64,000 bases of DNA from Halalkalicoccus jeotgali B3. GTDB lineage: Archaea; Halobacteriota; Halobacteria; Halobacteriales; Halalkalicoccaceae. The first letter of the stretch is position 1. Each line of letters opens with the position of its first letter. Location of the stretch: assembly GCF_000196895.1 (NCBI RefSeq), contig NC_014297.1, forward strand, positions 310,001 to 374,000, written 5' to 3'. The notes under the pieces are model-generated. The model ran no database searches. It had not been told where the DNA came from and saw only the letters and a program-made list of their open reading frames with translations. A program made the translations under genes and the position numbers. Shown piece by piece: positions 41,773-49,309 of the stretch.

Positions 41773-42384
41773 CTACGCCGTGGTTTCGGCGGTCTCCTCG
41801 TTCTCGCCGGTTTCCTCGCTCCCCTCGACGCTTTCGAGCGCCGAAAGCAGGTTCTGCTGGTAGTTCTCGACCGGCAGGTCGTACTCCTCGCGAGCCATCG
41901 CGGCGTACTCGTTTGCCTCCTCATCGAACGCTTCGATGCGCTCGATGGTCCGTTCTGCGGTCTCGACGACCCAGCGATCACGAGTACCGACGTCGACTTC
42001 GGTGATCGACTCCGGCCGAACCGAGACGTTCACGTCGCCCTCGTCGGTCTCGTAGGTGCGCGGCTTGCCGACGATCGCGACGTACGCCGGCGGCTCGACC
42101 TCCCGCAGGAAGTTCGCGGCTTCGGGCTGGTATTGGCCGGCGTAGACGAAAAAGGTCCCGGTGGGGTCGACGATCCGACCCTGCCAGTACTCGCTGTCCT
42201 CGCCGACGTCGCTTTTCTCGGTCAGCGTTCCGACGATAAACACGCGGTTGGCCCGCGCGCCCGTCGGAAGCAAGGCGTACAGCGGTGCGCGCTCGTCGTC
42301 GCTCTCTTTGAACGTGTAGCCGGCGTCGTTGAACTCGCTTGCGAACACGCGCTGGGCGAGCTCGCGGGTGGGTGCTTGGCTCAT
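41773..42384 (-). CDS. rpap3: RPA-associated protein (Rpap3-like)
   Basis: This protein has 203 residues. It matches the haloarchaeal RPA-associated protein family (COG3390): REVAKRVF-like REL-AQRVFASEFNDAGYTF at the start, then an OB-fold core (NRVFIVGTLTEKSDVG, WQGRIVDPTGTFFVYAGQYQ, FLREVEPPAYVAIVGKPRTY) and a helical acidic tail. In Haloferax volcanii Rpap3 acts with Rpa3 in single-strand DNA binding and DNA repair. The gene starts immediately after the rpa3 stop with no gap, so the pair is cotranscribed and probably coupled. Confidence 0.9.
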   Translation of the reverse strand: MSQAPTRELAQRVFASEFNDAGYTFKESDDERAPLYALLPTGARANRVFIVGTLTEKSDVGEDSEYWQGRIVDPTGTFFVYAGQYQPEAANFLREVEPPAYVAIVGKPRTYETDEGDVNVSVRPESITEVDVGTRDRWVVETAERTIERIEAFDEEANEYAAMAREEYDLPVENYQQNLLSALESVEGSEETGENEETAETTA

Positions 42385-43314
42385 TTAGATCGACCTCGCT
42401 TTGATCAGCGTCTCTTCGGGATCGGTCGGCCCGCCCAGTTCCTCGACTGCGTCGGCGAGCACGTACCGCCCGAACGTCGGGCCGCGGACGCGGTAGTAGC
42501 GCCCGAGCAGCTTGCCCCTGATTTCGTCGGCGACGACCGTCGTATCGAGTGCGTCCATCGCCATCTGCTTGGCTTCGTCCAGGCCGATCTCGGCGACCTC
42601 TTCGGTTGCTTCCTTATCGAAGATCACTTCCTGGACCTCCCGACCGTCGTCGAGAACGCCCTTGATTCGGAGGTCGAACTCGCCTTCGACCTCGCCGTGT
42701 TCCGAACACCGCCCGTTCTGGAGGACGCGCGTACAGCCCTCCTCGGGACAGCGCTTGATCAGGCCCGAGCCCGACTGCACGTCGACGAACGCGCCCTCGA
42801 TCTCGGTTTCGTCGTCGCCGACTTCGAGCTCCTCGTCGAGTTCGCTGATCCCGGTCGTCCGGTTGAGCTTTACCGAGAACTGGCCCTGATACTCGTCGGT
42901 GACGACGTTCTCCAATCGATAGACTCCGTCCTCTTCGAGTTCGGGCAGGTCCGATTTGGCCCACTTGGTGAACTTCAGCGTGCCGGAGGGATCGCCCAGC
43001 AGTCCCACTTGGGCGATCGAGTCGCTTCGGGGTTCCCAGAGGTCGACGACTTTGACCGTGAGGTCGACCCACTGTTCTGCGGCGTCGATTTCGGTAAGCT
43101 GAACCTCGCTGTTCGACCCGCCGCCGAGGGAGTCGCGATCCAACCCCGCCTCGTCGAGGTAGTGGTTCGTCACGCTTCGACGGGCTTCCTCCGCGGGGAT
43201 CTTGTACTCGGTGACGAGCGTTTCGAGCCGAGACTCGACCTCGTCGGTACTGATATCGAGGTGCTCGGAGAACTGGTCCGCTATGCTTTCCGCGTGCTGT
43301 CGCAGGTCTGTCAT
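42385..43314 (-). CDS. rpa3: Replication protein A, Rpa3 type (single-strand DNA-binding protein)
   Basis: This protein has 309 residues, matching the length of haloarchaeal Rpa3. A helical N-terminus (1-65) precedes an OB fold (residues about 75-165: VDLTVKVVDLWEPRSDSIAQ, GLLGDPSGTLKFTKWAKSD). A zinc-finger region follows with CPEEGCTRVLQNGRCSEHG, then a C-terminal OB-like part ending in YYRVRGPTFGRYVLADAVEE. It binds single-stranded DNA in replication and repair. It is followed without a gap by rpap3. A strong TATA box lies about 60 bp upstream. Confidence 0.92.
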   Translation of the reverse strand: MTDLRQHAESIADQFSEHLDISTDEVESRLETLVTEYKIPAEEARRSVTNHYLDEAGLDRDSLGGGSNSEVQLTEIDAAEQWVDLTVKVVDLWEPRSDSIAQVGLLGDPSGTLKFTKWAKSDLPELEEDGVYRLENVVTDEYQGQFSVKLNRTTGISELDEELEVGDDETEIEGAFVDVQSGSGLIKRCPEEGCTRVLQNGRCSEHGEVEGEFDLRIKGVLDDGREVQEVIFDKEATEEVAEIGLDEAKQMAMDALDTTVVADEIRGKLLGRYYRVRGPTFGRYVLADAVEELGGPTDPEETLIKARSI

Positions 43315-43371
43315 GGTCTCACTGTCTCCGCTTCGTTTTCAATGGGAGACATACCGCTGTTGGTGCCCGAT

Positions 43372-43382
43372 GGTATAAAAAG
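43372..43382 (-). promoter_or_regulatory. TATA box of the rpa3-rpap3 operon
   Basis: CTTTTTATACC on the minus strand lies 58-68 bp in front of rpa3, implying a leader of about 30 nt that contains a GTCTCCC/GGGAGAC-like segment. Confidence 0.55.
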
Positions 43383-43478
43383 TTCCGCGAGCGGGGTGAA
43401 AGTGATCCATCGACGATCCGACGCACGCGATTCTGCCGTGCCCGACGGGTCTTTGTGTGGCGGTCCTGTAGCGACCAT

Positions 43479-43739
43479 ATGACTCGTCGGGGTATGGATC
43501 GGTTCGTGCGAACGACCCTTCGTGAGGCGGGGCGACGCTACGAGAGGGCCCGTCGCGATTACGAGGACGCACGGGGTTCCGTTTTCGCCGACGAGGCGAG
43601 AATCGTCTGTCGACGATACGCGGAGAAACGTACCGTCGAACTCGACGAGAACGAACGCCCCGACTGCTACGATGCCGGCCACCCTGACTGCGAAGGCTGC
43701 GTCGAGGACCTCGACGACGGGACGATCGAAACCTGGTAA
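43479..43739 (+). CDS. DUF7091 family protein
   Basis: This 86-residue protein starts at ATG 43479. The sequence has a basic helical N-terminus (MDRFVRTTLREAGRRYERAR), an IVCRRYAEKRTVELD strand region and a Cys/His tail (CYDAGHPDCEGCVEDLDDG) ending in ETW. It corresponds to haloarchaeal DUF7091. The C-x6-C-x2-C/His tail may bind metal. Function unknown. It is divergent from rpa3 and overlaps no other supported gene. Confidence 0.75.
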   Translation: MTRRGMDRFVRTTLREAGRRYERARRDYEDARGSVFADEARIVCRRYAEKRTVELDENERPDCYDAGHPDCEGCVEDLDDGTIETW

Positions 43740-44335
43740 CCGACCTCGTTGAACAAGCGGGATCGTTGCTGTACTCCATCGATATATCGATAACGACGAT
43801 ATAGAATACGGCTGCCGGCGAGTATCGTCCGCCAGTGTCTGAACGGAGCCTCTCTGAATCGGGCGTCGATCCTCTAGCCGATCGGATCCGGATCAGTTCT
43901 ATAAGCCTCGTTCCGGACACCGTCTCTCGTCCATCCCCCGCGAGACGACCCGTCGATACAGGGGAGAGTAGCACAGGAGGACCTCGTCCCGGGTCGAAAC
44001 CCGGTCGGACGACTCGGACGAGTCGGACGTAAATCGCCCGCCCGTCGTGACCTCGTGGAGCCGATCCGAATGCAGTTTGTGCCCCCACGGTTCCCGTATC
44101 GGTTCCTAGACGGGGGTCGCTGCCAGGCATCTCTTCTAAGCCTCTGTTTCGGACTCACTCCAGATACCTCGATAGCCGACCAACGCGTTCGCGATCGCCT
44201 GTAGTTACGAACGACAGAAAACATACATGACTTGAATACAGACTTAAACGTGAGAATATAACGCTGCCGATACAGTCATTTATTTGTAATATTCCACCCA
44301 CAAGCTATTCATGTACGTACAAATACAATTTGAAT
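43740..44335. other. Gene-free region with palindrome and imperfect direct repeats
   Basis: In these 596 bp I find no convincing gene or RNA. A perfect 14-bp palindrome, ATCGATATATCGAT, lies at 43778-43791. Two similar stretches (43896-43929 and 44128-44161) share TTCT..AAGCCTC.GTT.CGGAC. The last 110 bp turn AT-rich and lead into the island; TGTACGTACA at 44312-44321 is another palindrome. I looked for SRP RNA, RNase P RNA and tRNA signatures and saw none. Confidence 0.55.
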
Positions 44336-44656
44336 ATGTGGATAGATTTTCTTCCGTATTGGTTTGTTGTCAATCTTGATGTAATTGGGTTAATCGTTCT
44401 AGGTTTTCTCGTTGAAAAACACTATGTTAGCCGTCCAGTGATAATTGCTAATTCAATTGCGATAAATCTCCACGCGTGGAGAATGGGGTCCCCTCCACGA
44501 TGGTTAGTGTGGTATGCTAATATAGGACTCATTATAGGAGCAGTAGCGCTTTTTACATATGCCGCTAATGAACAGATGAATAGTCGCTACTATGAAGCAT
44601 CTCACCTATATTCTTCGATGGTTGTTGCAGGTGTAGTCTTAGTCACAATATTATAA
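44336..44656 (+). CDS. Orphan membrane protein in the AT-rich island
   Basis: This 106-residue protein starts at ATG 44336. Three hydrophobic segments are visible: FVVNLDVIGLIVLGFLVE, WLVWYANIGLIIGAVALFTY and MVVAGVVLVTIL. Between the first and second is a polar stretch with HAWRMGSPPR. Codon use is A/T-ending and unlike its neighbours, indicating recent acquisition. No family is recognised. Confidence 0.55.
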   Translation: MWIDFLPYWFVVNLDVIGLIVLGFLVEKHYVSRPVIIANSIAINLHAWRMGSPPRWLVWYANIGLIIGAVALFTYAANEQMNSRYYEASHLYSSMVVAGVVLVTIL

Positions 44657-44828
44657 TTCCAAAATACCTGTATTAGTGAGTGTTTTTTACTGCTTCTTTG
44701 CTCTTCTAACTATCCAATACTATATTATTCTGTATCAAGGGTCACAGCCAGTTCCTGTTCAATGAGATTCAAGATGGCGTCTGCCGTGAAGTTTGAGAAC
44801 GTTTCTGTAACCTGCAAGAACAACTCTC

Positions 44829-45191
44829 GTGCTACTACCGCCGAGAGAAGGGTATGATTCGAAGCAAGCATTCATCACAAACCTAGAGGTAGACGATGAG
44901 ATTGGACTGGATCGCCGAATAACAGAACAGAAAATCACCCAATATACTGCGAGAGGCGGTATCGAGACCTCTTATAAGAAGATCAAGGATTTTGCAGCGT
45001 GGACAACGTCCAAGGCGTTTGAGGTCCGGTTGTTTCACTTCGGGATGGCTGTTCTCCTCTACAATATGTGGTTATTAGTGGATTTCTTAGTTCAAGCAAC
45101 AGTCTACGATGAGTTCAGACCAAAACCTCGATTGACTGCTAAGCGGTTTTTAGATTTTGTTGATCAGAGGTTGAGAACATTACTTGGATAA
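44829..45191 (+). pseudogene. Transposase 3' fragment (IS4-like DDE superfamily)
   Basis: Only about 115 C-terminal residues remain. YDSKQAFITNLEVDDEIGLD, YTARGGIETSYKKIKDFAAW and LFHFGMAVLLYNMWLLVDFL match the C-terminal third of haloarchaeal IS4-type transposases, including the catalytic Glu region (GGIETSYKKIK, the YREK-like motif). The N-terminal two thirds with the first two catalytic Asp residues are missing. The sequence before codon 8 continues in another frame (CYYRREKG), suggesting a frameshift as well as truncation. It cannot be active. Confidence 0.78.
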
Positions 45192-45458
45192 TGGCGGTCG
45201 TGTTCGCCTCTGAGTAGCTGCATCACTCTTCTCTCGGCTTGTATTCTTACTTCCAATATGTGAATAAATAGTATGTAGCTATGCGGATAGTTTCTATCGG
45301 GTAGTAGCTGCTGTTTTTCCAGAGTTTGAGAGATATTTCCAGAAATGCCATGCCTGATATCTATGACCTTCGCAACTACAGGATCGCTATTTCCTATCGT
45401 GGTTAGGAGTTTATCGAGCGGGATGCTGGATCCGTATCACGAGAGTGATCACAGAAGA

Positions 45459-45935
45459 TCAGTCGAGTTCCTGCCGGCGGACGCGTACGGTGCCGTCGAT
45501 GGTGACGCCGACGAGGAGGTCGCGTTTGACCTCGCGTCCGCTCACCGCGTCGCCCGCGGCGTCGCTGACCGATTTCATCAGTTCCGGTGCGGTCTGATTC
45601 ACCTTGACGTCGGCGTCGTCGCAGGCGGCATACACTCGCGAGGGAATGTCATAGAGGTCGACTCCGGCGGCGACATCGACGCGGACCGGGGCGTTGAGCG
45701 CTTCGGCGAACGCGATGGTTTCGCGGGCCTTCTCGACGTTCGTCCGAGCGCTCGTTTCGATACTGGAGACGTTCGCGCGGGACGTACCGAGTCGCTGGGC
45801 GATATCGGCCTGGGGAACGTCGCGCTCGCGCAGTGCGAGGACCTCGGCCTGGCGCCGGGTCAGAACGTTCCGGTCGGCCTCGAATCCCACCTGATCGAGC
45901 AGCGCGTCGATATCGTAGTCGTTCGCCTCGTTCAT
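45459..45935 (-). CDS. Tfx family DNA-binding protein
   Basis: This 158-residue protein starts at ATG 45935. The N-terminal HTH is NVLTRRQAEVLALRERDVPQADIAQRLGTSRANVSSIE (positions about 22-59), typical of the Tfx family, whose founder regulates a molybdenum formylmethanofuran dehydrogenase operon in Methanothermobacter. The C-terminal part (APVRVDVAAGVDLYDIPSRV, ELMKSVSDAAG) is the family's own alpha/beta domain. The target in this organism is unknown. It is 10 bp downstream of the TRAM gene on the same strand, so the two likely form one transcript. Confidence 0.87.
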   Translation of the reverse strand: MNEANDYDIDALLDQVGFEADRNVLTRRQAEVLALRERDVPQADIAQRLGTSRANVSSIETSARTNVEKARETIAFAEALNAPVRVDVAAGVDLYDIPSRVYAACDDADVKVNQTAPELMKSVSDAAGDAVSGREVKRDLLVGVTIDGTVRVRRQELD

Positions 45936-45945
45936 GGCGAGTCCG

Positions 45946-46407
45946 CTATGCGCCCCAGAAGTTGTCCCGACTGCCGAGTCGTTCGCGGTCCGGTTTGGAC
46001 GCCGACCCGTTGTCCTCCTCGCGCTCCCCATCGCGTTCGTCCCCCTCGTCGTCTGCCCCGTTCTCGTCGGGCTCGAGGGGTAACCGTTCGATCTCCTCGC
46101 CGCGCGCGTGGTTCGAGTGGACCCTCGTTACCTTCACGCGAGCGCGGGCGACCGGCAGGATGCCGTCGACCATCACGATGAACCCGTCCTCGGTCCGGCC
46201 CACGCCGGCCCCGCTCTCGTGCATGTCGTCGACCTCGATGACGACTTCCTCGCCGGGTTGGACGGGCTGTTGTTTCAGTTCGCGGATCGGCTGGTTGTAG
46301 TGGTTACACCACTCCGCGCCACCGCGATCACCGTAGTGTTGACACCCCATCCCGGCGATTCGCTCCGAATAGCTCGGGCACTCGTCTGCGAGCGGACAGT
46401 CCGGCAT
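45946..46407 (-). CDS. TRAM domain protein with N-terminal Cys cluster
   Basis: This 153-residue protein starts at MPDCPLADECPSY. Four Cys residues in the first 40 residues (CPLADEC, GCQHYG, WCNHY) could form a metal site. Residues about 48-105 are a TRAM RNA-binding domain (PVQPGEEVVIEVDDMHESGA, GRTEDGFIVMVDGILP, ARVKVTRV). The tail is a long acidic, disordered stretch ending GSRDNFWGA. Small TRAM proteins act as RNA chaperones in methanogens; a similar role here is an inference. Confidence 0.85.
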   Translation of the reverse strand: MPDCPLADECPSYSERIAGMGCQHYGDRGGAEWCNHYNQPIRELKQQPVQPGEEVVIEVDDMHESGAGVGRTEDGFIVMVDGILPVARARVKVTRVHSNHARGEEIERLPLEPDENGADDEGDERDGEREEDNGSASKPDRERLGSRDNFWGA

Positions 46408-46498
46408 ACGGAGAGGTAGCAAAGCGGCGGGCTAAACGCTTACGACCCACCTTTTACTGCGCGCCCGCCTTCGGCTCGCTGGCGAACGGTGGATCATC

Positions 46499-46546
46499 AC
46501 CAGAACGCCAGCGTTCTGGTTACAGCTGGAAAGCTCTGCTTTCCGG
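46499..46546. terminator. Two consecutive hairpins between two minus-strand genes
   Basis: ACCAGAACGC-CA-GCGTTCTGGT (46499-46520) is a perfect 10-bp stem with a 2-nt loop, too tight to form fully but clearly palindromic. GGAAAGC-TCT-GCTTTCC (46528-46544) is a 7-bp stem. They lie in the 223-bp gap between the radical SAM stop and the TRAM start. They could end or process the radical SAM transcript or bind a protein. Confidence 0.4.
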
Positions 46547-46630
46547 CGACAAAACGCGGCTCGTTCCCGTTGGTCACTCGCTACGACCGCTCGCTCACGT
46601 CGTTCGCGGAGAGAACGTGGTCGAACCGTA

Positions 46631-47623
46631 CTACGCCAACGGCGTCCGCTCGACGACGGTCCCGTCATAAGTCGGGTACTGCTCGACGATCTCGCCCTCG
46701 GTCAGGTCTCCCTCCTCGACCATCTCCTCTAGGAGCCACCACGCGAGTTCGACGTGGTCGGACTTGGCGATATAGAACTCCTCGGGTACGCCGAGGTCGC
46801 GCAGCCGGGCCTCCTGTTCCCACGTCTTGCCGTAGACCAGGGTTCCGTCGTCGGTGATCTCGTCGAACTCCCTTCGAATATTTCGGGCCATTCGCTTCAG
46901 ACGGTTGCGGTGCTGGGCGGCGTCCTTGAACACGCTCGTACAGAAATATACCCTTGGGTGGTCGCCCATCTCCTCGAGGATCGCCTTCGAGCCCTCGACG
47001 GCACTCATGTGGCCCTCTTCGAGTTCGTAGCCCTCCTCCTGCATTCTCCGATAATTGCCGTCGCTCATCTCGAACTGGTTGATGTTACAGAAGTCCGCCG
47101 CGCCCTCGTCGAGGAAGTCCAGAAACTCCGACTCGGCGCGGATCCCCGGGATCTCGAACGCAGGAGTAAGCCCCTCCTCGCGGGCGATATGCAGGATCTC
47201 CTCCCACTCGGTGCCGTGCATCTCCCCCCAGAGTTCGAGCGGTGGGTGAAAGCGGATCTCGTCGAGGCCGGCCTCGCTGAGTCGGCGCATGTTCTCCCGA
47301 CCGCCCGTGATGCCCGTATAGAGGTGGGTGTGGTGCTCGGCGCCGAACTCGTCTTTGAGCAGGCGCAGGTACCGACAGGTCTTCTCCATCGCCTCCTGGG
47401 GTTCGCCGCCCGTCAGCGAGGTGCCAAGCGCGTCCATGCGTTTTGCCTCCTCGATCACGTCGGTATCGCTCTCGACGGGCCGTTCGTTGGCGTACACTTG
47501 GGTGACGTTTTTCCTGTTTTCCCCCAAGGGACAGTAAAAGCAGTCGCGCTGGTCGCAGTAGCCGTAGACGAACAGCACCATCTTTCCCCCTTCGGCGCAC
47601 TGTTCACAGCCCTTGGAGATCAT
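46631..47623 (-). CDS. Uncharacterised radical SAM protein (COG2108-like)
   Basis: This protein has 330 residues. Three Cys for a [4Fe-4S] cluster appear as CDQRDCFYC (Cys23, 28, 31), that is C-x4-C-x2-C rather than the usual C-x3-C-x2-C. A SAM-binding GGEP motif follows in LGTSLTGGEPQEAM. Two further Cys (Cys6, Cys9) precede the cluster. The rest is a TIM-barrel-type radical SAM core (HTHLYTGITGGRENMRRLSE, EIRFHPPLELWG) and a C-terminal alpha-helical part. The family is common in euryarchaea and has no proven reaction. Confidence 0.84.
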   Translation of the reverse strand: MISKGCEQCAEGGKMVLFVYGYCDQRDCFYCPLGENRKNVTQVYANERPVESDTDVIEEAKRMDALGTSLTGGEPQEAMEKTCRYLRLLKDEFGAEHHTHLYTGITGGRENMRRLSEAGLDEIRFHPPLELWGEMHGTEWEEILHIAREEGLTPAFEIPGIRAESEFLDFLDEGAADFCNINQFEMSDGNYRRMQEEGYELEEGHMSAVEGSKAILEEMGDHPRVYFCTSVFKDAAQHRNRLKRMARNIRREFDEITDDGTLVYGKTWEQEARLRDLGVPEEFYIAKSDHVELAWWLLEEMVEEGDLTEGEIVEQYPTYDGTVVERTPLA

Positions 47624-47864
47624 TCAACAGGGATAGCGTCCCCGTCCACAAAAGCCGACCGATCCTGGAACGGCTTGTGGCCTCCCGACGGGGATTACCC
47701 CGATTCCCGTAGCTTGGGTGTGTCATTAGTTTCGGCCGGTGATCGACCGATCCGTCGGGTTCGAGGTGGTGTTCGACTGCGCACGCGGGGCCTATCGGCA
47801 CGTCAGGGAGTGCCCATCAGGGGGACGGTCACGACGGTTTCGACCGATCGCCGGCCCCGAAGGT

Positions 47865-47872
47865 CCTTATTC
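47865..47872 (+). promoter_or_regulatory. TATA-like box of the DUF373 gene
   Basis: CCTTATTC lies 23-30 bp before the ATG at 47895. The rest of the 271-bp gap upstream shows no gene. Confidence 0.4.
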
Positions 47873-47894
47873 ACCCGCGGCATAGCCCCACCCG

Positions 47895-48980
47895 ATGCTG
47901 CTGGTGCTGTGTGTCGACCTCGACGACGACATCGGTCGGAAGACCGGCTTCGATACCCCGGTCGTCGGCCGCGAGGCCTGCGAGACCGCCGCCGTTGCGC
48001 TCGCTACCGCCGACCCGGAGGATTCGGACGTCAACGTCCTCTTTCAGGGCGTCCACCTCCACGACCAACTGATAAGCGAGGGCGAGGCCTGCGAGGTCGC
48101 CGCCATCACCGGCAACGCGAAGGCCGATGTGGGTGCCAACCGCGAGGTCGGCAACGAGCTCGACCGGGTGCTCGCGGGGCTCGCGACCGGCGAGTCGGTC
48201 TCGGCGATCATCGTCACCGACGGCGCCCAGGACGAGAGCGTCATCCCGGTGATCCGCTCGCGCGTTCCGGTCGATGGGGTCCGACGGGTCGTCGTCCGGC
48301 AGGCTCAGGACCTCGAATCGATGTACTACACGATCAAGCAGGTGCTGAACGACCCCGAAACCAGGGGAACGATCCTCATCCCGCTGGGAATCTTGCTCCT
48401 GATCTACCCGCTGGTCGCGGTCGCCGACCTGCTCGGCCTTCCCAGTAGCAGCCTCGGGGTGCTCTCGGCGCTGTTGGGCCTCTACGTCCTGTTTCGGGGG
48501 CTCGGCCTCGAGGAGACCGTCGACGAGTACGCAGAACGCGGCCGCCGGCTGCTGTATACCGGTCGAGTGACCCTGATCACGTACGTCGTGGCCGCCGCGC
48601 TGTTGTTCATCGGCGGGGTCGGCGGACTCGAATCCTTAGAGCGCGCTCGTGCGGGGGCGGCGCTTGGCACCGGCAGCGTGATCGCCGCGCTGGTCTACGG
48701 CGCGATCCAGTGGTTCGCGGCCGCCGGCATCACCTCCAGTCTGGGCCAGATCACCGACGAGTACCTCGCCGGTCGCTTCGAGTGGCGATACCTCAACGCG
48801 CCGTTTTACGTCGTCTCGATCGCGGTCGTGCTCCACGCCGTCAGCGCGTTCGTGCTGGGCTATCAGGACCTGCCCTACGTCGCGATCGCGCTCACGATCG
48901 GCACGCTACTGGGGCTTGCGAGCACGCTGACCTTCGCCATCGCCGAATCGAGAATGGAACGCCGGGCCGAGCCGACCTGA
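47895..48980 (+). CDS. DUF373 membrane protein
   Basis: This protein has 361 residues. A cytosolic N-terminal domain of about 150 residues (LLVLCVDLDDDIGRKTGFDT, FQGVHLHDQLISEGEACEVA, IIVTDGAQDESVIPVI) is followed by six hydrophobic helices, the DUF373 architecture. The N-terminal Asp-rich strand recalls a phosphatase or TOPRIM-like metal site, but no activity is known. It ends 5 bp before the convergent zinc-ribbon gene. Confidence 0.86.
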   Translation: MLLVLCVDLDDDIGRKTGFDTPVVGREACETAAVALATADPEDSDVNVLFQGVHLHDQLISEGEACEVAAITGNAKADVGANREVGNELDRVLAGLATGESVSAIIVTDGAQDESVIPVIRSRVPVDGVRRVVVRQAQDLESMYYTIKQVLNDPETRGTILIPLGILLLIYPLVAVADLLGLPSSSLGVLSALLGLYVLFRGLGLEETVDEYAERGRRLLYTGRVTLITYVVAAALLFIGGVGGLESLERARAGAALGTGSVIAALVYGAIQWFAAAGITSSLGQITDEYLAGRFEWRYLNAPFYVVSIAVVLHAVSAFVLGYQDLPYVAIALTIGTLLGLASTLTFAIAESRMERRAEPT

Positions 48981-48985
48981 GCGTT

Positions 48986-49252
48986 TCAGGCCCGGAGTCG
49001 TTTGGGCGGTTTGAGCCACGCGCTGGCCGCGCGGACCCACGCGGACCACGCCCGCGTGATCGGGAGTTGTTCGCGTTCGCGCTCGGTGAGCAGGGCCTCG
49101 CAGTCGGGACAGCGGTACTCGACGCTCGTTGCGCGTTCGCGGACGGTCCAGTCGCCCTCGATCGGGCTCCGGTGGTCGCAGGCCGGGCAGAACAACACGG
49201 ATTTCCTGTCGGGCGGGCCGTCGGGGTCGATCGCGTGAACGGGTCGCGTCAT
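48986..49252 (-). CDS. Small zinc-ribbon-like protein
   Basis: This 88-residue protein has two CxxC pairs: FCPACDHRSP at about 22-26 and YRCPDCEALL at about 47-51, spaced as a zinc ribbon. An HAIDPDG N-terminus precedes them and a basic/Trp-rich C-terminus (RAWSAWVRAASAWLKPPKRL) follows. Similar short haloarchaeal proteins exist without known function. It lies 57 bp downstream of the prenyl synthase gene on the same strand. Confidence 0.7.
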   Translation of the reverse strand: MTRPVHAIDPDGPPDRKSVLFCPACDHRSPIEGDWTVRERATSVEYRCPDCEALLTEREREQLPITRAWSAWVRAASAWLKPPKRLRA

Positions 49253-49309
49253 TGGACGAGCGTACGGTCCCAGTGGATAAAACTCCGTTGGGTAGATGGG
49301 AAATACGAT

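Larger units (their letters stand above)
44215..45440. mobile_element. AT-rich acquired island with transposase remnant
   Basis: Base composition falls sharply from the GC-rich surroundings to an AT-rich stretch for about 1.2 kb, then recovers just before the Tfx gene. Inside are one orphan membrane protein gene and a transposase 3' fragment. I see no clear terminal inverted repeats or target duplication, so the ends are approximate. It is the best evidence of horizontal transfer in the window. Confidence 0.55.

Noticed and set aside
41641-43482. 613-codon open frame on the plus strand opposite rpap3 and rpa3
   Set aside because: The minus-strand genes have clear families, domains and no-gap operon spacing. 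The antisense frame has no recognisable motif and is explained by the scarcity of stops in GC-rich coding DNA.
43990-44030. GGGTCGAAACCC-containing stretch as a possible tRNA T arm
   Set aside because: The T-loop consensus GTTCGAA is broken on both strands and no acceptor, D or anticodon arm can be built around it.
45345-45480. Short frames in the AT-rich end before the Tfx gene (for example one beginning MPDIYDLRNY)
   Set aside because: Only 18-30 codons, no homology, and inside decayed mobile DNA.
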